From positions 3,534,001 to 3,598,000 of the forward strand of contig NZ_CP084703.1 of the NCBI RefSeq assembly GCF_020519665.1: DNA of 64,000 nt, in the 5' to 3' direction. Shown here in pieces: positions 48,575 through 61,731 of this stretch. Made by a program: the position numbers and the translations under genes. A model generated the notes under the pieces. It did not search any database. It was given only the letters and a program-made list of their open reading frames with translations, and was not told the DNA's origin. Origin of the DNA: Bacillus shivajii. GTDB taxonomy: Bacteria; Bacillota; Bacilli; Bacillales; Salisediminibacteriaceae. Positions within the stretch are counted from its first letter, which is position 1. Each line of letters begins with the position of its first letter.

Positions 48575-49060
48575 TTATTTTCTACGTTCGTAAACAACGA
48601 ATGTGTGTGCAAATTTATTTTTCTCATCAATTGTTCCTTCTTGCGACGAGACAACTTTCCATATGCTCTCATCAATCTTTGGAAAAAACGTATCTGCTTC
48701 GAACGTTTCATGAATCCATGTTATATAAAGGCGATCTGCAATTGGCATAAGCTGTTCATAAATCGTTGCACCACCAATCACAAAAAACTCTTCTGCTTCA
48801 TCCACTAATGGTTTGACATCCTCGAATGCATGAATAACTTCAACATCATCAACATGGAAATCTGTACTTCTTGTTAAAACAAGGTTTCTTCGTTTCGGAA
48901 GCGGTCTGCCGATGGATTCAAAGGTTTTTCTTCCCATTAAAACAGGGTGGCCGCTTGTTACTGCTTTAAAGTACTTTAAGTCATTCGGTAAGTGCCACGG
49001 CATATCTCCATCTTTGCCTATTGCGCGGTTTTCTCCCATCGCAGCAATCATAGAGATCAT
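48575..49060 (-). CDS. dfrA: Dihydrofolate reductase
   Basis: The 161-residue protein starts [20 protein letters not shown] and has the catalytic Asp27 in [26 protein letters not shown] and [14 protein letters not shown] for NADPH. It regenerates tetrahydrofolate after thymidylate synthesis. The ATG overlaps the thyA stop by four bases (ATGA), so the two are translationally coupled. Confidence 0.96.
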   Translation of the reverse strand: MISMIAAMGENRAIGKDGDMPWHLPNDLKYFKAVTSGHPVLMGRKTFESIGRPLPKRRNLVLTRSTDFHVDDVEVIHAFEDVKPLVDEAEEFFVIGGATIYEQLMPIADRLYITWIHETFEADTFFPKIDESIWKVVSSQEGTIDEKNKFAHTFVVYERRK

Positions 49061-49851
49061 ACAGACACCTCACCTTTAATATGTGGATGTGGGTCATAAC
49101 CTATTAGCTCAAAATCATCAATTGTGAAGTCTTCAACCTTCTTCTTCTCCGGGTTTAATTTCATCGTTGGAAGTGGTCGCGGTTCGCGAGTAAGTTGAAG
49201 CTTCACTTGCTCAACGTGATTATTATAAATATGGACATCTCCAAACGTATGGATGAACTCTCCAGGCTCTAGACCACATTCTTGAGCGATCATCATTGTC
49301 AATAATGAATAGGATGCAATATTAAACGGCACACCTAAAAACACATCCGCACTTCGTTGGTAAAGCTGACATGACAATTTTCCATCGGATACATAAAATT
49401 GGAATAAACAATGGCAAGGAGCCAGTGCCATTTCATCTAACTCTCCGACGTTCCATGCATTTACAACTAACCTGCGTGAGTCAGGGTTATGTTTAATTTG
49501 TTCTATGACCTCGCCTAGCTGATCGACAACCCCGCCATTTGGCTTTGGCCATGAACGCCACTGTTTTCCATAGATTGGGCCAAGATCCCCGTTTTCATCG
49601 GCCCATTCGTTCCATATTCGTACATTATTTTCTTTTAAATATTGAATATTCGTTTCGCCTTTAATAAACCAAAGCAGTTCATGAATGATTGCACGTAAAG
49701 CTAGTTTTTTTGTCGTTACTACCGGGAATCCTTCACTTAAATCAAACCTCATTTGATAACCGAAGGTACTGATTGTTCCTGTACCTGTTCGGTCATCCTT
49801 TTTTGTCCCGTTGTCTAAAACGTGCCTACATAAATTTAAATATTGCTGCAA
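49057..49851 (-). CDS. thyA: Thymidylate synthase (ThyA type)
   Basis: The 264-residue protein has the catalytic Cys146 in [30 protein letters not shown] at the N-terminus and [12 protein letters not shown] at the end. It methylates dUMP with methylene-tetrahydrofolate. The length is that of the classical ThyA (264 residues). The start is a TTG at 49851 with AGGAAGAG upstream. It is first in the operon with dfrA. Confidence 0.96.
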   Translation of the reverse strand: MQQYLNLCRHVLDNGTKKDDRTGTGTISTFGYQMRFDLSEGFPVVTTKKLALRAIIHELLWFIKGETNIQYLKENNVRIWNEWADENGDLGPIYGKQWRSWPKPNGGVVDQLGEVIEQIKHNPDSRRLVVNAWNVGELDEMALAPCHCLFQFYVSDGKLSCQLYQRSADVFLGVPFNIASYSLLTMMIAQECGLEPGEFIHTFGDVHIYNNHVEQVKLQLTREPRPLPTMKLNPEKKKVEDFTIDDFELIGYDPHPHIKGEVSV

Positions 49852-49907
49852 TTTTCTCTTCCTTTCTTACAAGAAATCGTAATGTGGAATGTAATTCGAC
49901 ACACCTT

Positions 49908-51005
49908 TTATGAAACTTGAGAGACCGTTGCTTCACATGAAGTAATTGTAACGTTTAGTTCTTTCATCAAGTTCACTTCATAAGGTGTCACTTTTTTCCC
50001 GTTTTCATATAACACTTTTATCACTGGTCTTGACGTCAATTCACCATTTTGCTTTGCTACAACACCTTCACGCCCATCGCTTAATTTCACTTCGAGACCG
50101 ATTGGATAAATCGCAATGGTTTTTGCAAACTGCTCAACCATTTCTTTTTCAAATAACGTATTCACGCCAGAATATAATAGCTCCAAACCTTCATGGGGCA
50201 GCTTCGCTTTTCTATATACACGGTTAGCTGTCACGGCATCAAAAACGTCAACTATTCCAATGATCTTTGCATAAAGGTGAATGTCATCTCCTTTAATACC
50301 ACGCGGATATCCTGAGCCATCTAGCCTTTCATGATGTTGGAAAGCACAATGTGCGGCTAATAGAGGGATCGTATGTGATTGACGAAGCATATCAAAACCT
50401 ATTTTTGCATGCTCTTGAATGAGTTGAAACTCTTCATCTAATAAAGGTTCCGTCTTATTAAGAACTTCAAGTGGTATCGCCATTTTTCCTATGTCATGTA
50501 AAATTGCACCTAAGCCTAATTCTTCAAGTTGTTGCTCTCTCAAACCGTACTTTTTTCCAAGAGCTAATGAATAGATCGTCACGTTTAACGAATGTTCAAA
50601 TACATAAGAATCATAACAGTATGCATCAGTAAGCATTGAAATTGCTTCATCGTGTTGATGAATATCTTCCAATACTTTTTTGACGACCGAAGAGAAGGAT
50701 GGGCTTAGTTTATCCATATCAATTGATTTTCCAAGCTTCATGCTATTCGATATTTCAGCAAAGTTCTTTTGGATCGTTTGCATGGATTTTTGCTTTGTTT
50801 TCTCAGCCAAAACTTCATCAACGACGATATCTGACGTTTCATCATCATCAATATAAACAAACGATACACCTTTGTTTTTCATTCGCCCTATGATATTATT
50901 TGTTAATTTTACACCAGTATTTAAAAGAACTTGTCCATGTTCATTAAATATCGGCTTCGCTAACATATCATTTTCTGCCACTGAGTAAATGGAACGCAGT
51001 CTCAT
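49908..51005 (-). CDS. HD-GYP domain protein, probable cyclic di-GMP phosphodiesterase
   Basis: The start is set at 51005 by GGCGGG 6 bases upstream. The 365-residue protein has a short N-terminal region (1-100) without membrane segments, then an HD-GYP domain. The HD pair is at H170-D171 in ILHDIGKMAIP, and the GYP motif is HHERLDGSGYPRG (224-236). The C-terminal 70 residues form a small beta domain (VKLSDGREGVVAK). It should hydrolyse c-di-GMP, and the phosphodiesterase residues look intact. Confidence 0.9.
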   Translation of the reverse strand: MRLRSIYSVAENDMLAKPIFNEHGQVLLNTGVKLTNNIIGRMKNKGVSFVYIDDDETSDIVVDEVLAEKTKQKSMQTIQKNFAEISNSMKLGKSIDMDKLSPSFSSVVKKVLEDIHQHDEAISMLTDAYCYDSYVFEHSLNVTIYSLALGKKYGLREQQLEELGLGAILHDIGKMAIPLEVLNKTEPLLDEEFQLIQEHAKIGFDMLRQSHTIPLLAAHCAFQHHERLDGSGYPRGIKGDDIHLYAKIIGIVDVFDAVTANRVYRKAKLPHEGLELLYSGVNTLFEKEMVEQFAKTIAIYPIGLEVKLSDGREGVVAKQNGELTSRPVIKVLYENGKKVTPYEVNLMKELNVTITSCEATVSQVS

Positions 51006-51113
51006 AACTTTCCCGCCTTTGTTAATAAATATGCTTGTCCGATTATTTGTGAAGACGGCCATTAAAGACCGCCGGACGACATGTGACCCTTTACTTTCCC
51101 TATTTTAGTTGAG

Positions 51114-51413
51114 TTAAAACTTCAACAATGCCTCTTTGCCAGTCATCCCTTTAAAAATGCCTTTTTGTTCTGCTTCAAGTGTAACAGATTCAAGCGGGGC
51201 TTCAATTAATTCTTCGATTGTTTTTACACCTACTGCACGACCTGCTAACACTTTTCTGTCTTTTAGTTTGTCGTTTAGTAACGCGACATCAAGCGCACCA
51301 CACATAATATAGCCTCGTTCATTAGTGACAACGAGTAAATTCGTTTTTGGTAACTCTACACTGACTGCAGTAAAAGGCTTTCCTTCAATAAACATTGGTA
51401 CTACTTCTACCAT
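51114..51413 (-). CDS. yunC: YunC (DUF1805)
   Basis: The start at 51413 has GAGGTGGG upstream. The 99-residue protein matches DUF1805/YunC, with FTAVSVELPKTNLLVVTNERGYIMCGALDVALLN. The B. subtilis protein is uncharacterised. A 66-base gap separates it from yunD. Confidence 0.9.
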   Translation of the reverse strand: MVEVVPMFIEGKPFTAVSVELPKTNLLVVTNERGYIMCGALDVALLNDKLKDRKVLAGRAVGVKTIEELIEAPLESVTLEAEQKGIFKGMTGKEALLKF

Positions 51414-51479
51414 TGTTCCCACCTCTTTCGTTTATCAATGTACAGTTTATTCACGAATTAGGTATTGGTGCTTGTTCTA

Positions 51480-52874
51480 TTAATGGTCCATTCTCTTTAG
51501 TTTCCATGCAAGAATATCACGTAATAACTCCGGCATGAAGTATCTTTTCTCTTCAATTGAGCTAATGATTGGATATAAATGGCCAAAAGTAAACATATCA
51601 ACTGTTGCTAGTTTATATTCTTTATGACGATCTAATGGCTTTCCTTGGACATATACGTCCCGCTCTTGAATATAACTTGCATTTGTATCAATGATTATAT
51701 CGTCAAAAACTAAAGTTCCTAAAATTTTTCCCCGAAATCCAAAACCTCTTAATTTATATTCTACCATTTCTTTTTTGTTTGCTTGTCGAATAAGCTCTAA
51801 TAATTTTTCTCCTGAGATCATGACTGTCGCAGGATTAATTGGATGTGGACAGATTTTATGTAGATCTTCGTATGTAACTGGCCCTTCTGATAGTCGATCT
51901 AGTAATACTCCAGCATTAACCATGCCTACGTCTGCGTCACACCATTCTTTCAACGTTTCGGCGAGCAGTTTTGCAAATTCAGACTCTTCGAACCAGCTTA
52001 TTTCTAATGGCTTTGAAAGCGTAGTTACTTCTCTACTAAGCTTTTCCTTGGCCAAATTTGTTAATTGCTCTAAGCGTTCGACAGTTTGTAAATCTTTCAC
52101 TTCATGGTCAACAGGGACAGAAGAAATAGAAGTTGATATACACTCGATACCATTTTCACTTCTTTCATATGATAGACGGACATCTCCAATAAATTTCCCA
52201 GACCTACCAGACTGATTAATCCATGTGCCCTTTTGATTTTGACCACTCTCTAATACATGGTGCGTGTGAGCCCCTAATATTAGGTCGAATTCCGGAAATT
52301 GTTCCGCCATTTTCTCATCGTCAAATAAACCTAAATGAGATAAACATATGAGCAAATCTGTTTTCCCTTTCAACTCTGTTACCGTCTCTGCAATGGACTC
52401 AAATGGATCGATAATTTTCCAACCTAATGTTTCATAAAACAAATAAAAAGGGACAGTGACACCTGCAATACCAACCTTTAAACCTGATGGGGTCGTAATA
52501 ATATCATAAGGTTTACACCATTTAGGACGTTTTCCGTTTTCATCGTACAAATTACTTAAAATAACCGGAAAGTTTGCCGTTACGTAAAGTTCATCTAGTT
52601 CTTGTTTTGCAAAAGTCATTCCTTCATTATTTCCTATCGTTACCGCATCATAGTTTAGATCGTTTAACAAGCTTACATTTCCTTTACCATGTAAGCCCTC
52701 TGTCATCGGATGAACACGGTCTGCATGATCACCGATATCAAAAAGAAGTACTTCTTCCCCTGCATTTACCGCCTCTTCCTTTTTTTCTTTTAACAAAGCG
52801 GTAACAGAAGGCCAATTTTCAAATTGACTATGCAAATCATTCGTATGTAAAATTCTCAACGTCTTTTTAGACAT
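51480..52874 (-). CDS. yunD: Metallophosphatase/5'-nucleotidase family protein YunD
   Basis: The 464-residue protein has no signal peptide and so is cytoplasmic, unlike UshA. The metal-site motifs are LHTNDLHSQ, LLFDIGDHADR, TIGNNEGMTF (Asn in place of the usual His of GNHE) and LGAHTHHVLESG. The C-terminal nucleotide-binding domain runs from about residue 300. It probably hydrolyses nucleotides or related phosphate esters. The start has TGTGAAATAATG spacing with a weak site upstream. Confidence 0.9.
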   Translation of the reverse strand: MSKKTLRILHTNDLHSQFENWPSVTALLKEKKEEAVNAGEEVLLFDIGDHADRVHPMTEGLHGKGNVSLLNDLNYDAVTIGNNEGMTFAKQELDELYVTANFPVILSNLYDENGKRPKWCKPYDIITTPSGLKVGIAGVTVPFYLFYETLGWKIIDPFESIAETVTELKGKTDLLICLSHLGLFDDEKMAEQFPEFDLILGAHTHHVLESGQNQKGTWINQSGRSGKFIGDVRLSYERSENGIECISTSISSVPVDHEVKDLQTVERLEQLTNLAKEKLSREVTTLSKPLEISWFEESEFAKLLAETLKEWCDADVGMVNAGVLLDRLSEGPVTYEDLHKICPHPINPATVMISGEKLLELIRQANKKEMVEYKLRGFGFRGKILGTLVFDDIIIDTNASYIQERDVYVQGKPLDRHKEYKLATVDMFTFGHLYPIISSIEEKRYFMPELLRDILAWKLKRMDH

Positions 52875-52906
52875 TATTTCACATCCAGTCGTAAATTTAA
52901 TTGTGC

Positions 52907-53731
52907 TTACGATCCAGTAATTCCTTGATATATTAATCGAATTCCGATAATAACTAAAAAGATTCTCAATAAATGAACGACAGCATCACTCGTCATTCGT
53001 TTATTAATTGCCGCCCCTATTTGTCCACCTAACCACGCTCCAGGGATAAGCGCTAATGCATAAAGCCAATCCACATTACCTAAAGAAATATGAGATATCG
53101 AACTAATAATTGCTGATAAAAAGACTAAAAACATTGAAGTAGCTACAGCTAAGTGTGCCGGGAACCCAAACAATAAGATCATTGCAGGTACCATTAATGA
53201 ACCTCCACCAATTCCAAAAAGACCAGAACACATTCCAACAACAAAAGCAATAAGAATCCCTACTACTGGCTGAAATCCATATTCGATTGTTTCACCAAGA
53301 TCATTTATGTAACTTCTCTCGATCCCTTTTGCTTTTCTTTTCAACGGTTTCACATATTTTCTAACCATTAATATAAAAGAAACGATAATAATAAATCCAC
53401 CGAAAAAAATTAAAAATGCATCCGTGTTCATATCTTTATTCAACCATACGCCGAATAAAGCTCCTGGACCACTACCAATAAAAAAGATTACTCCACTTTG
53501 ATAATCCACTTTCTTTTGTTTCATATAAGCTAATGTGGAAGAAAGCCCTGTAAAAATCATGACTAATAAAGATGTACCAACTGCAACTTGAGGCGTAATC
53601 CCTTCTAAGATCGCTGTATAGCTACTTAAAATCATAAGCGCAGGTACAATAATGATTCCCCCGCCTAACCCCATAATACTTCCTAAAATTGCTGCAATTA
53701 AACCGAGCAGCAGTAATAAAACCCACTCCAT
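52907..53731 (-). CDS. yunE: TauE/SafE-family anion exporter/permease YunE
   Basis: The 274-residue membrane protein has about 8 segments and the two TauE/SafE repeats, LGSIMGLGGGIIIVPALMIL (N-terminal half) and SGLFGIGGGSLMVPAMILLF (C-terminal half). The family moves sulfonates, sulfite or sulfoacetate. GAAGG precedes the start. It lies 32 bases before yunD. Confidence 0.92.
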   Translation of the reverse strand: MEWVLLLLLGLIAAILGSIMGLGGGIIIVPALMILSSYTAILEGITPQVAVGTSLLVMIFTGLSSTLAYMKQKKVDYQSGVIFFIGSGPGALFGVWLNKDMNTDAFLIFFGGFIIIVSFILMVRKYVKPLKRKAKGIERSYINDLGETIEYGFQPVVGILIAFVVGMCSGLFGIGGGSLMVPAMILLFGFPAHLAVATSMFLVFLSAIISSISHISLGNVDWLYALALIPGAWLGGQIGAAINKRMTSDAVVHLLRIFLVIIGIRLIYQGITGS

Positions 53732-53841
53732 AAAAATGCCTTCTTTCTATTTTTCATTTGGCGCTGTTAAGTTTCTTCGTTGATAAAGAACACTAAGCTT
53801 TAACAGAGCATTCATTTATTATCGTTTTCCATTCTCTATTA

Positions 53842-54690
53842 TCAATCAAATAAACCTAACTGTCGAGGTGCTAACCCTTCGTACTGAATACCTAATTTAT
53901 GAATAAACGCTTTTGCGTTCCCCGCTGCATGCCCACCTGAATTATTATTAAAGACAACATAGCAATTTTGAGTATCTTTCGATATTCGTTGTATTTCCTT
54001 CGCTAAATGTTCTAGTTCTTCATCGTTATAATCATATAAATATCTCACATCACGCCACTCTTGGCCATTTGCTGGCTTATTCCATCCATAAATATTACGT
54101 CCATGAAAGCGTACTAACGTTTTATCCTTCGTTGTTACTACAGGGACAAAAGGAATTGAACGTTCACCAGCTTGTGGTTCATCACAGATACTGTGAATCC
54201 ATCCTGCTTCTTTCATATAATGAAGCGTCTTTTCATAATAAACGTCCTCAAACCATGAACGATGACGGAATTCAAGGGCAACGTCCTCGTCTTTAAACCA
54301 TTCGCGGCAATAACGTAAATAATCGACATGTTCCTTTTTACACGAAAACCAAGGAGGAAATTGACATAAGGTCATTGCTAACTTCCCATTTTCTTTTAAT
54401 GGTTTGATTGATTCTAAAAACGCATGAAACATTTCTTTTTTTGAAGAGAACGGGATATCCCCTCTTTGGTGTCCTGTCATTCCTTGATACGCTTTTACTA
54501 CAAATTGAAAATTATCTGGTGTATCTTTCATCCATTTTTCAATATTTCTAGCTGGTTGGATCGCATAGAAAGAGGCGTCTAATTCAACAATTGGAAAGTG
54601 GCCGGCATAAATGGAGAGCTTATCTTGGGATGAACCATATTCATATAATGATTCATGGTCTCTCCAGCCTGTTAGGCCGATTTGGATCAT
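53842..54690 (-). CDS. yunF: DUF72 protein YunF
   Basis: The 282-residue protein has DUF72 signatures: GLTGWRDHESLY at the start, FPIVELDASFYAIQP, VALEFRHRSWF and YVVFNNNSGGHAAGNA near the end. It is predicted to have a TIM-barrel fold, and the function is unknown. AAAGGAGAGGAG lies upstream. It is syntenic with B. subtilis yunF. Confidence 0.92.
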   Translation of the reverse strand: MIQIGLTGWRDHESLYEYGSSQDKLSIYAGHFPIVELDASFYAIQPARNIEKWMKDTPDNFQFVVKAYQGMTGHQRGDIPFSSKKEMFHAFLESIKPLKENGKLAMTLCQFPPWFSCKKEHVDYLRYCREWFKDEDVALEFRHRSWFEDVYYEKTLHYMKEAGWIHSICDEPQAGERSIPFVPVVTTKDKTLVRFHGRNIYGWNKPANGQEWRDVRYLYDYNDEELEHLAKEIQRISKDTQNCYVVFNNNSGGHAAGNAKAFIHKLGIQYEGLAPRQLGLFD

Positions 54691-54872
54691 TGAACTCCTC
54701 TCCTTTTATGATCGTTTATTTCTTATTTCTACTGTATATTGTCTCAAACAAAAATCGATGCAAAGTTAGGCATTTACCTTTCCGGGACAAATATCTAATG
54801 CATACGTTGAGGTGTAATCACTAATAGGTTTATGAAAAATAACCACTTTATTATTATGAAGGAGGAATACGT

Positions 54873-55121
54873 GTGTATCAAGATTCTTCACATATTGAAA
54901 TGAACCCCGAAGAACAAGATGAACGAGTGTTTGTGGCAGGACGTCCAGGCAGAAGACCTCCATACCATGGTAGAAGACCATACTATCCAGCGCCTTTTAT
55001 CGGTGGTGTATTAGGCGGCCTTTTAGGCAGTGCACTGTTCCCACCATATTACTACTATCCACCATTCCCTCACCCATATCCGCCGTATTATTATTCATAT
55101 GGACCGGTTTATTATTGGTAA
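54873..55121 (+). CDS. Small Pro/Tyr-rich protein, possibly spore coat-like
   Basis: The start is a GTG at 54873 with AAGGAGGAA upstream. The 82-residue protein has a charged N-terminal third, a Gly-rich hydrophobic patch (IGGVLGGLLGSALF, about 45-58) and a Tyr/Pro tail (FPPYYYYPPFPHPYPPYYYS). Such tails are frequent in spore coat and envelope proteins of bacilli. I do not recognise an exact family. It stands alone with its own terminator. Confidence 0.7.
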   Translation: MYQDSSHIEMNPEEQDERVFVAGRPGRRPPYHGRRPYYPAPFIGGVLGGLLGSALFPPYYYYPPFPHPYPPYYYSYGPVYYW

Positions 55122-55176
55122 AATACTTTGTAAAGTGCGATACATTCCATCCACCTCAACACCCTTATGATCATGA

Positions 55177-55216
55177 AAAAAACGAGTTCAGATTGACATC
55201 TGAACTCGTTTTATTT
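55177..55216. terminator. Bidirectional terminator between the Pro/Tyr-rich gene and sufB
   Basis: Stem AAAACGAGTTCAGAT/ATCTGAACTCGTTTT with loop TGAC. Confidence 0.9.
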
Positions 55217-55222
55217 CCTTTA

Positions 55223-56620
55223 TTATCCAATAGAACCTTCCATTTCGAACTTAATTAGTCGGTTCATCTCAACAGCATATTCCATCGGAAGCTCTTTCGT
55301 AAATGGTTCAATAAAGCCCATTACGATCATTTCTGTTGCTTCTTGTTCAGAAACACCACGGCTCATTAGATAGAACAGTTGGTCTTCTGAAACTTTAGAT
55401 ACTGTCGCTTCGTGCTCAAGCGTAATATCGTTATTGAAGATCTCGTTGTAAGGAATTGTGTCTGAAGTAGACTCGTTATCCATAATTAACGTATCACATT
55501 CAATTTTTGATTTAGACCCTTCTGACTTACGACCGAAGTGGCAAATTCCACGATACGTTACTTTACCACCTTGTTTTGAGATGGATTTTGAAACGATTGT
55601 AGAAGAACAATCTGGAGCTAAGTGTAAAGCCTTTGCTCCCGCATCTTGGTGCTGCCCTTTACCAGCAATCGCAATGGAAAGAACATTACCACGTGCTCCG
55701 CGACCTTTCATAATGATCGCTGGATATTTCATCGTTAACTTAGAACCGATGTTACCGTCAACCCATTCCATTGTTGCGTTTTCCTCAGCTACAGCACGCT
55801 TCGTTACTAAGTTGAATACGTTCGGTGCCCAGTTTTGAATCGTTGTATAACGGCAATATGCGTCTTTTTTAACGATGATTTCAACAACCGCACTGTGAAG
55901 TGAGTTTGTTGTATAAACAGGTGCTGTACACCCTTCAACATAGTGTACTGAACTGTCTTCGTCTGCAATAATTAACGTACGCTCGAACTGACCCATATTT
56001 TCCGAGTTAATACGGAAGTACGCTTGTAATGGCGTTTCTGTCTTAACTCCTTTTGGAATGTAGATGAATGATCCACCTGACCATACTGCAGAGTTTAGTG
56101 CTGCGAATTTGTTATCTGTAGGCGGGATCACTGTACCGAAATGCTCTCTGAAGACTTCTTCATCTTCTTTTAATGCTGTATCTGTATCTTTAAAGATAAT
56201 TCCTTGCTCTTCAAGATCTTCTTGCATATTGTGGTATACTACCTCTGATTCATACTGTGCAGAAACACCTGCAAGGTACTTTTGCTCAGCTTCAGGAATT
56301 CCAAGTTTGTCGAACGTGTTTTTAATTTCTTCAGGAACTTCATCCCAAGAACGCTCAGACTTTTCTGATGGTTTTACGTAATACGTAATGTCATCAAAGT
56401 TTAACTCAGATAAATCGCCGCCCCATTGTGGCATTGGCATTTTATAAAACTGTTCAAGTGATTTCATACGGAAATCTAACATCCATTGCGGCTCTTCCTT
56501 CATACTAGAAATTTCCTGAACGATTTCCTTCGTTAACCCTTTTTTAGAACGGAAAATCGACACGTCTTTATCGGAAAACCCGTATTTATATTCGCCGATA
56601 TCTGGCATTTTTTTTGCCAT
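55223..56620 (-). CDS. sufB: Fe-S cluster assembly scaffold SufB
   Basis: The start at 56620 is placed by GGGAGGG 6 bases upstream. The 465-residue protein is the SufB scaffold, with its [15 protein letters not shown]-terminus, beta-helix core ([20 protein letters not shown]) and C-terminal ISNxE-type region. It accepts sulfur from SufS/SufU and builds clusters with SufC and SufD. It is last in the sufCDSUB operon. Confidence 0.96.
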   Translation of the reverse strand: MAKKMPDIGEYKYGFSDKDVSIFRSKKGLTKEIVQEISSMKEEPQWMLDFRMKSLEQFYKMPMPQWGGDLSELNFDDITYYVKPSEKSERSWDEVPEEIKNTFDKLGIPEAEQKYLAGVSAQYESEVVYHNMQEDLEEQGIIFKDTDTALKEDEEVFREHFGTVIPPTDNKFAALNSAVWSGGSFIYIPKGVKTETPLQAYFRINSENMGQFERTLIIADEDSSVHYVEGCTAPVYTTNSLHSAVVEIIVKKDAYCRYTTIQNWAPNVFNLVTKRAVAEENATMEWVDGNIGSKLTMKYPAIIMKGRGARGNVLSIAIAGKGQHQDAGAKALHLAPDCSSTIVSKSISKQGGKVTYRGICHFGRKSEGSKSKIECDTLIMDNESTSDTIPYNEIFNNDITLEHEATVSKVSEDQLFYLMSRGVSEQEATEMIVMGFIEPFTKELPMEYAVEMNRLIKFEMEGSIG

Positions 56621-56848
56621 GAAAAACCCTCCCTTAAAAATTCTACAAACATACAAGCATATGCGCACTTTTATAAACTTCCGCCAACTTGCTCCCAGCC
56701 ATAAAGGGAAGTCTTCTATGGCTAAAAGGTCTATACTCTTATTTTACAATACCGAGGTAGTAAAAACCAAGATGGTATACGTTAATAATTATTATTTATT
56801 CATATATAGGAAGTTCATTTATACACATTGATCCTTGAATCTTACAAA

Positions 56849-59803
<2,955 letters not shown>

Positions 59804-59831
59804 CTTTATTCCTCCTCATTCAAGCCGCGTA

Positions 59832-60614
59832 TTATTCTTGACCTACTGTTTCGTCTTCGATTCCTAGCTCTTCCTTAATCCAATCGTAACCTTCTGCTTC
59901 TAAACGCTCAGCTAATTCTGGTCCACCAGATTTCACAATACGTCCTTGCATCATTACGTGAACAAAGTCAGGTTTAATGTAGTTAAGTAAACGCTGATAG
60001 TGAGTAATGATTAAGCAACCGAAGTCATCGCTACGAAGTTCATTAATACCTTTTGAAACGACTTTTAATGCGTCAATATCTAACCCTGAATCAATTTCAT
60101 CAAGGATTGCAATTTTTGGTTCTAACATCATTAATTGAAGAATTTCGTTACGCTTTTTCTCACCGCCAGAGAAACCTTCATTTAAATAACGGTGTTGGAA
60201 AGAGTCATCCATATCTAATGTATTCATTTTGTCATCCATTTTACGAATGAACTTCATTAGTGAAATTTCATCGCCTTCTTCACGATTTGCATTGATTGCA
60301 GAACGGATGAAATCTGCATTTGTTACACCACTAATTTCACTTGGATATTGCATTGCTAAAAATAGGCCTGCACGTGCACGCTCATCAACTTCCATTTCAA
60401 ATAAATCTTCACCATTGAAACTTGCATTGCCGCTTGTTACTTCATATTTAGGATGTCCCATTAAAGCAGAAGCGAGCGTAGATTTACCCGTTCCGTTTGG
60501 TCCCATAATTGCGTGAATTTCTCCGCCTTTTACTTCGATTCCAAATCCTTTTAAGATTTCTTTATCTTCAATTGATACATGAAGATCTTCTACCTTTAAG
60601 TTAGGTGCTGTCAT
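59832..60614 (-). CDS. sufC: Fe-S cluster assembly ATPase SufC
   Basis: The start at 60614 has GGAGG 9 bases upstream; a longer in-frame version to 60644 is unlikely. The 260-residue ABC-type ATPase has Walker A GPNGTGKST (38-46), the signature FSGGEKKR and Walker B LMMLEPKIAILDEIDSGLD. It drives SufB/SufD. It is first in the operon sufCDSUB, with a candidate promoter at 60698-60726. Confidence 0.96.
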   Translation of the reverse strand: MTAPNLKVEDLHVSIEDKEILKGFGIEVKGGEIHAIMGPNGTGKSTLASALMGHPKYEVTSGNASFNGEDLFEMEVDERARAGLFLAMQYPSEISGVTNADFIRSAINANREEGDEISLMKFIRKMDDKMNTLDMDDSFQHRYLNEGFSGGEKKRNEILQLMMLEPKIAILDEIDSGLDIDALKVVSKGINELRSDDFGCLIITHYQRLLNYIKPDFVHVMMQGRIVKSGGPELAERLEAEGYDWIKEELGIEDETVGQE

Positions 60615-60697
60615 TGATTTCAACCTCCATTTATTTTTTTGCACGTTTTAAAACAAACGTGGTAAGATTGACGTTACTGGAAGTTCCGTCCATTCTC

Positions 60698-60726
60698 AAT
60701 CTATTCTCATTACAATCTTATATCAA
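60698..60726 (-). promoter_or_regulatory. Candidate suf promoter
   Basis: Minus strand -35 TTGATA (60721-60726), 17-base spacer, -10 TAGATT (60698-60703), about 85 bases upstream of the sufC start. A repeated motif ATTGAGAATGG overlaps the -10. Confidence 0.5.
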
Positions 60727-61257
60727 ATGAAATTTCAGTTCAAGGAAAAACGGTTATTCTTTTGTTTTTCCTTTTTTAATGTTTTCTTCGAGAAAAACTA
60801 TGTATAATCTATCTGTTTTTATGAAAGCTGCTCTATATTTCACAATAGTTTTTGTAAAATTAATCATGAATTATGCATGTTCTTTCCATTCCTTATAAAA
60901 AACAACCCCCCCCCACCACTTTACCATTCTCAATTCCCACCTGTTTTTGAGGTGTAATTGAGAATGAATCTTAATTAGGACAGCCTTTTTTCATTTAATC
61001 CACATAGCTCAACACCAAATAGTGTTACCAAACTTCGGCTAAATGACGTTCTGCGCCTTAAGTTACTTGAAGTAATCTGGTTCGCCGTAACATTCGAAGC
61101 TACGTTTGTAATCACCACCTGAGTCACCACCCCCTATGAGAATAGCCGTTAACCGTCCGTGATTCTTTAGGACCGATCGTATATAAATGAAAATTGACCG
61201 AAAAGGAGCTCCCTCCTTCCGGCCAATTATTTTTTTCTTCGTTCTAACTTTATATCT
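60727..61257. other. Gene-free region upstream of suf
   Basis: It holds an inverted repeat (60925-60966, arms CATTCTCAATT/AATTGAGAATG with inner ACCT/AGGT), a run of nine C (60906-60914), and a terminator-like hairpin (61180-61220, AATTGACCG/CGGCCAATT) with T-runs that would end the remnant at 61258. No intact gene. Confidence 0.55.
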
Positions 61258-61447
61258 TTACGTGTGTATTTGTCGACGATGCTCAGATACGATAGCTATT
61301 GATCGTTGATGGTCCTTCTCTCTTTCAGTTTCAACTTTCATACGATTATCAAGATTTCGGTTGTACTCCTCATACCCAATTCCGTATGATTGGTACATTG
61401 CTTTCTCCATCTCAGTCGTATAGTTCGTCTGAATCTGATGGATAATG
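61258..61447 (-). pseudogene. Probable remnant of a decayed gene
   Basis: A minus-strand frame of about 62 codons closed upstream by TGA ends NRNLDNRMKVETEREKDHQR and about 14 more residues, then TAA. The internal ATG at 61410 would give 50 residues but has no ribosome binding site. Codon use and charge pattern look genuine. A hairpin terminator follows. The family is not recognised. Confidence 0.35.
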
Positions 61448-61731
61448 AATCACGATCCTTTCAATTTTTTTGGATCAAAACCTTACACTGTCCACTAACT
61501 CACGCCATGTAAGTAAGGGAGATGTAAAATTTCAATCAATTTTTTCTACGTGATTAATCATAACACTTGACAGGAAATCTCCCAATGTTGATTTGTTCTC
61601 TTATGAAAGGATATATTAACTCTCATTACCATCTGACGATTTCAACCGATTCATCTATACAATATCCACTAATTACAACGTTATCCTCTGTTTTTGAAAT
61701 TGCGCTTACCATATGTTTTCCAAATCACCAT
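61448..61731. other. Spacer with possible coding remnants
   Basis: AT-rich. A short minus-strand frame near 61640-61725 (MVSAISKTEDNVVISGYC, 28 codons) looks protein-like but is too short to call. It may come from the same decayed gene as 61258-61447. Confidence 0.35.

Noticed and set aside
60906-60914. Run of nine C as a phase-variation tract
   Set aside because: It is not inside a gene or a recognisable promoter, so there is nothing to switch.
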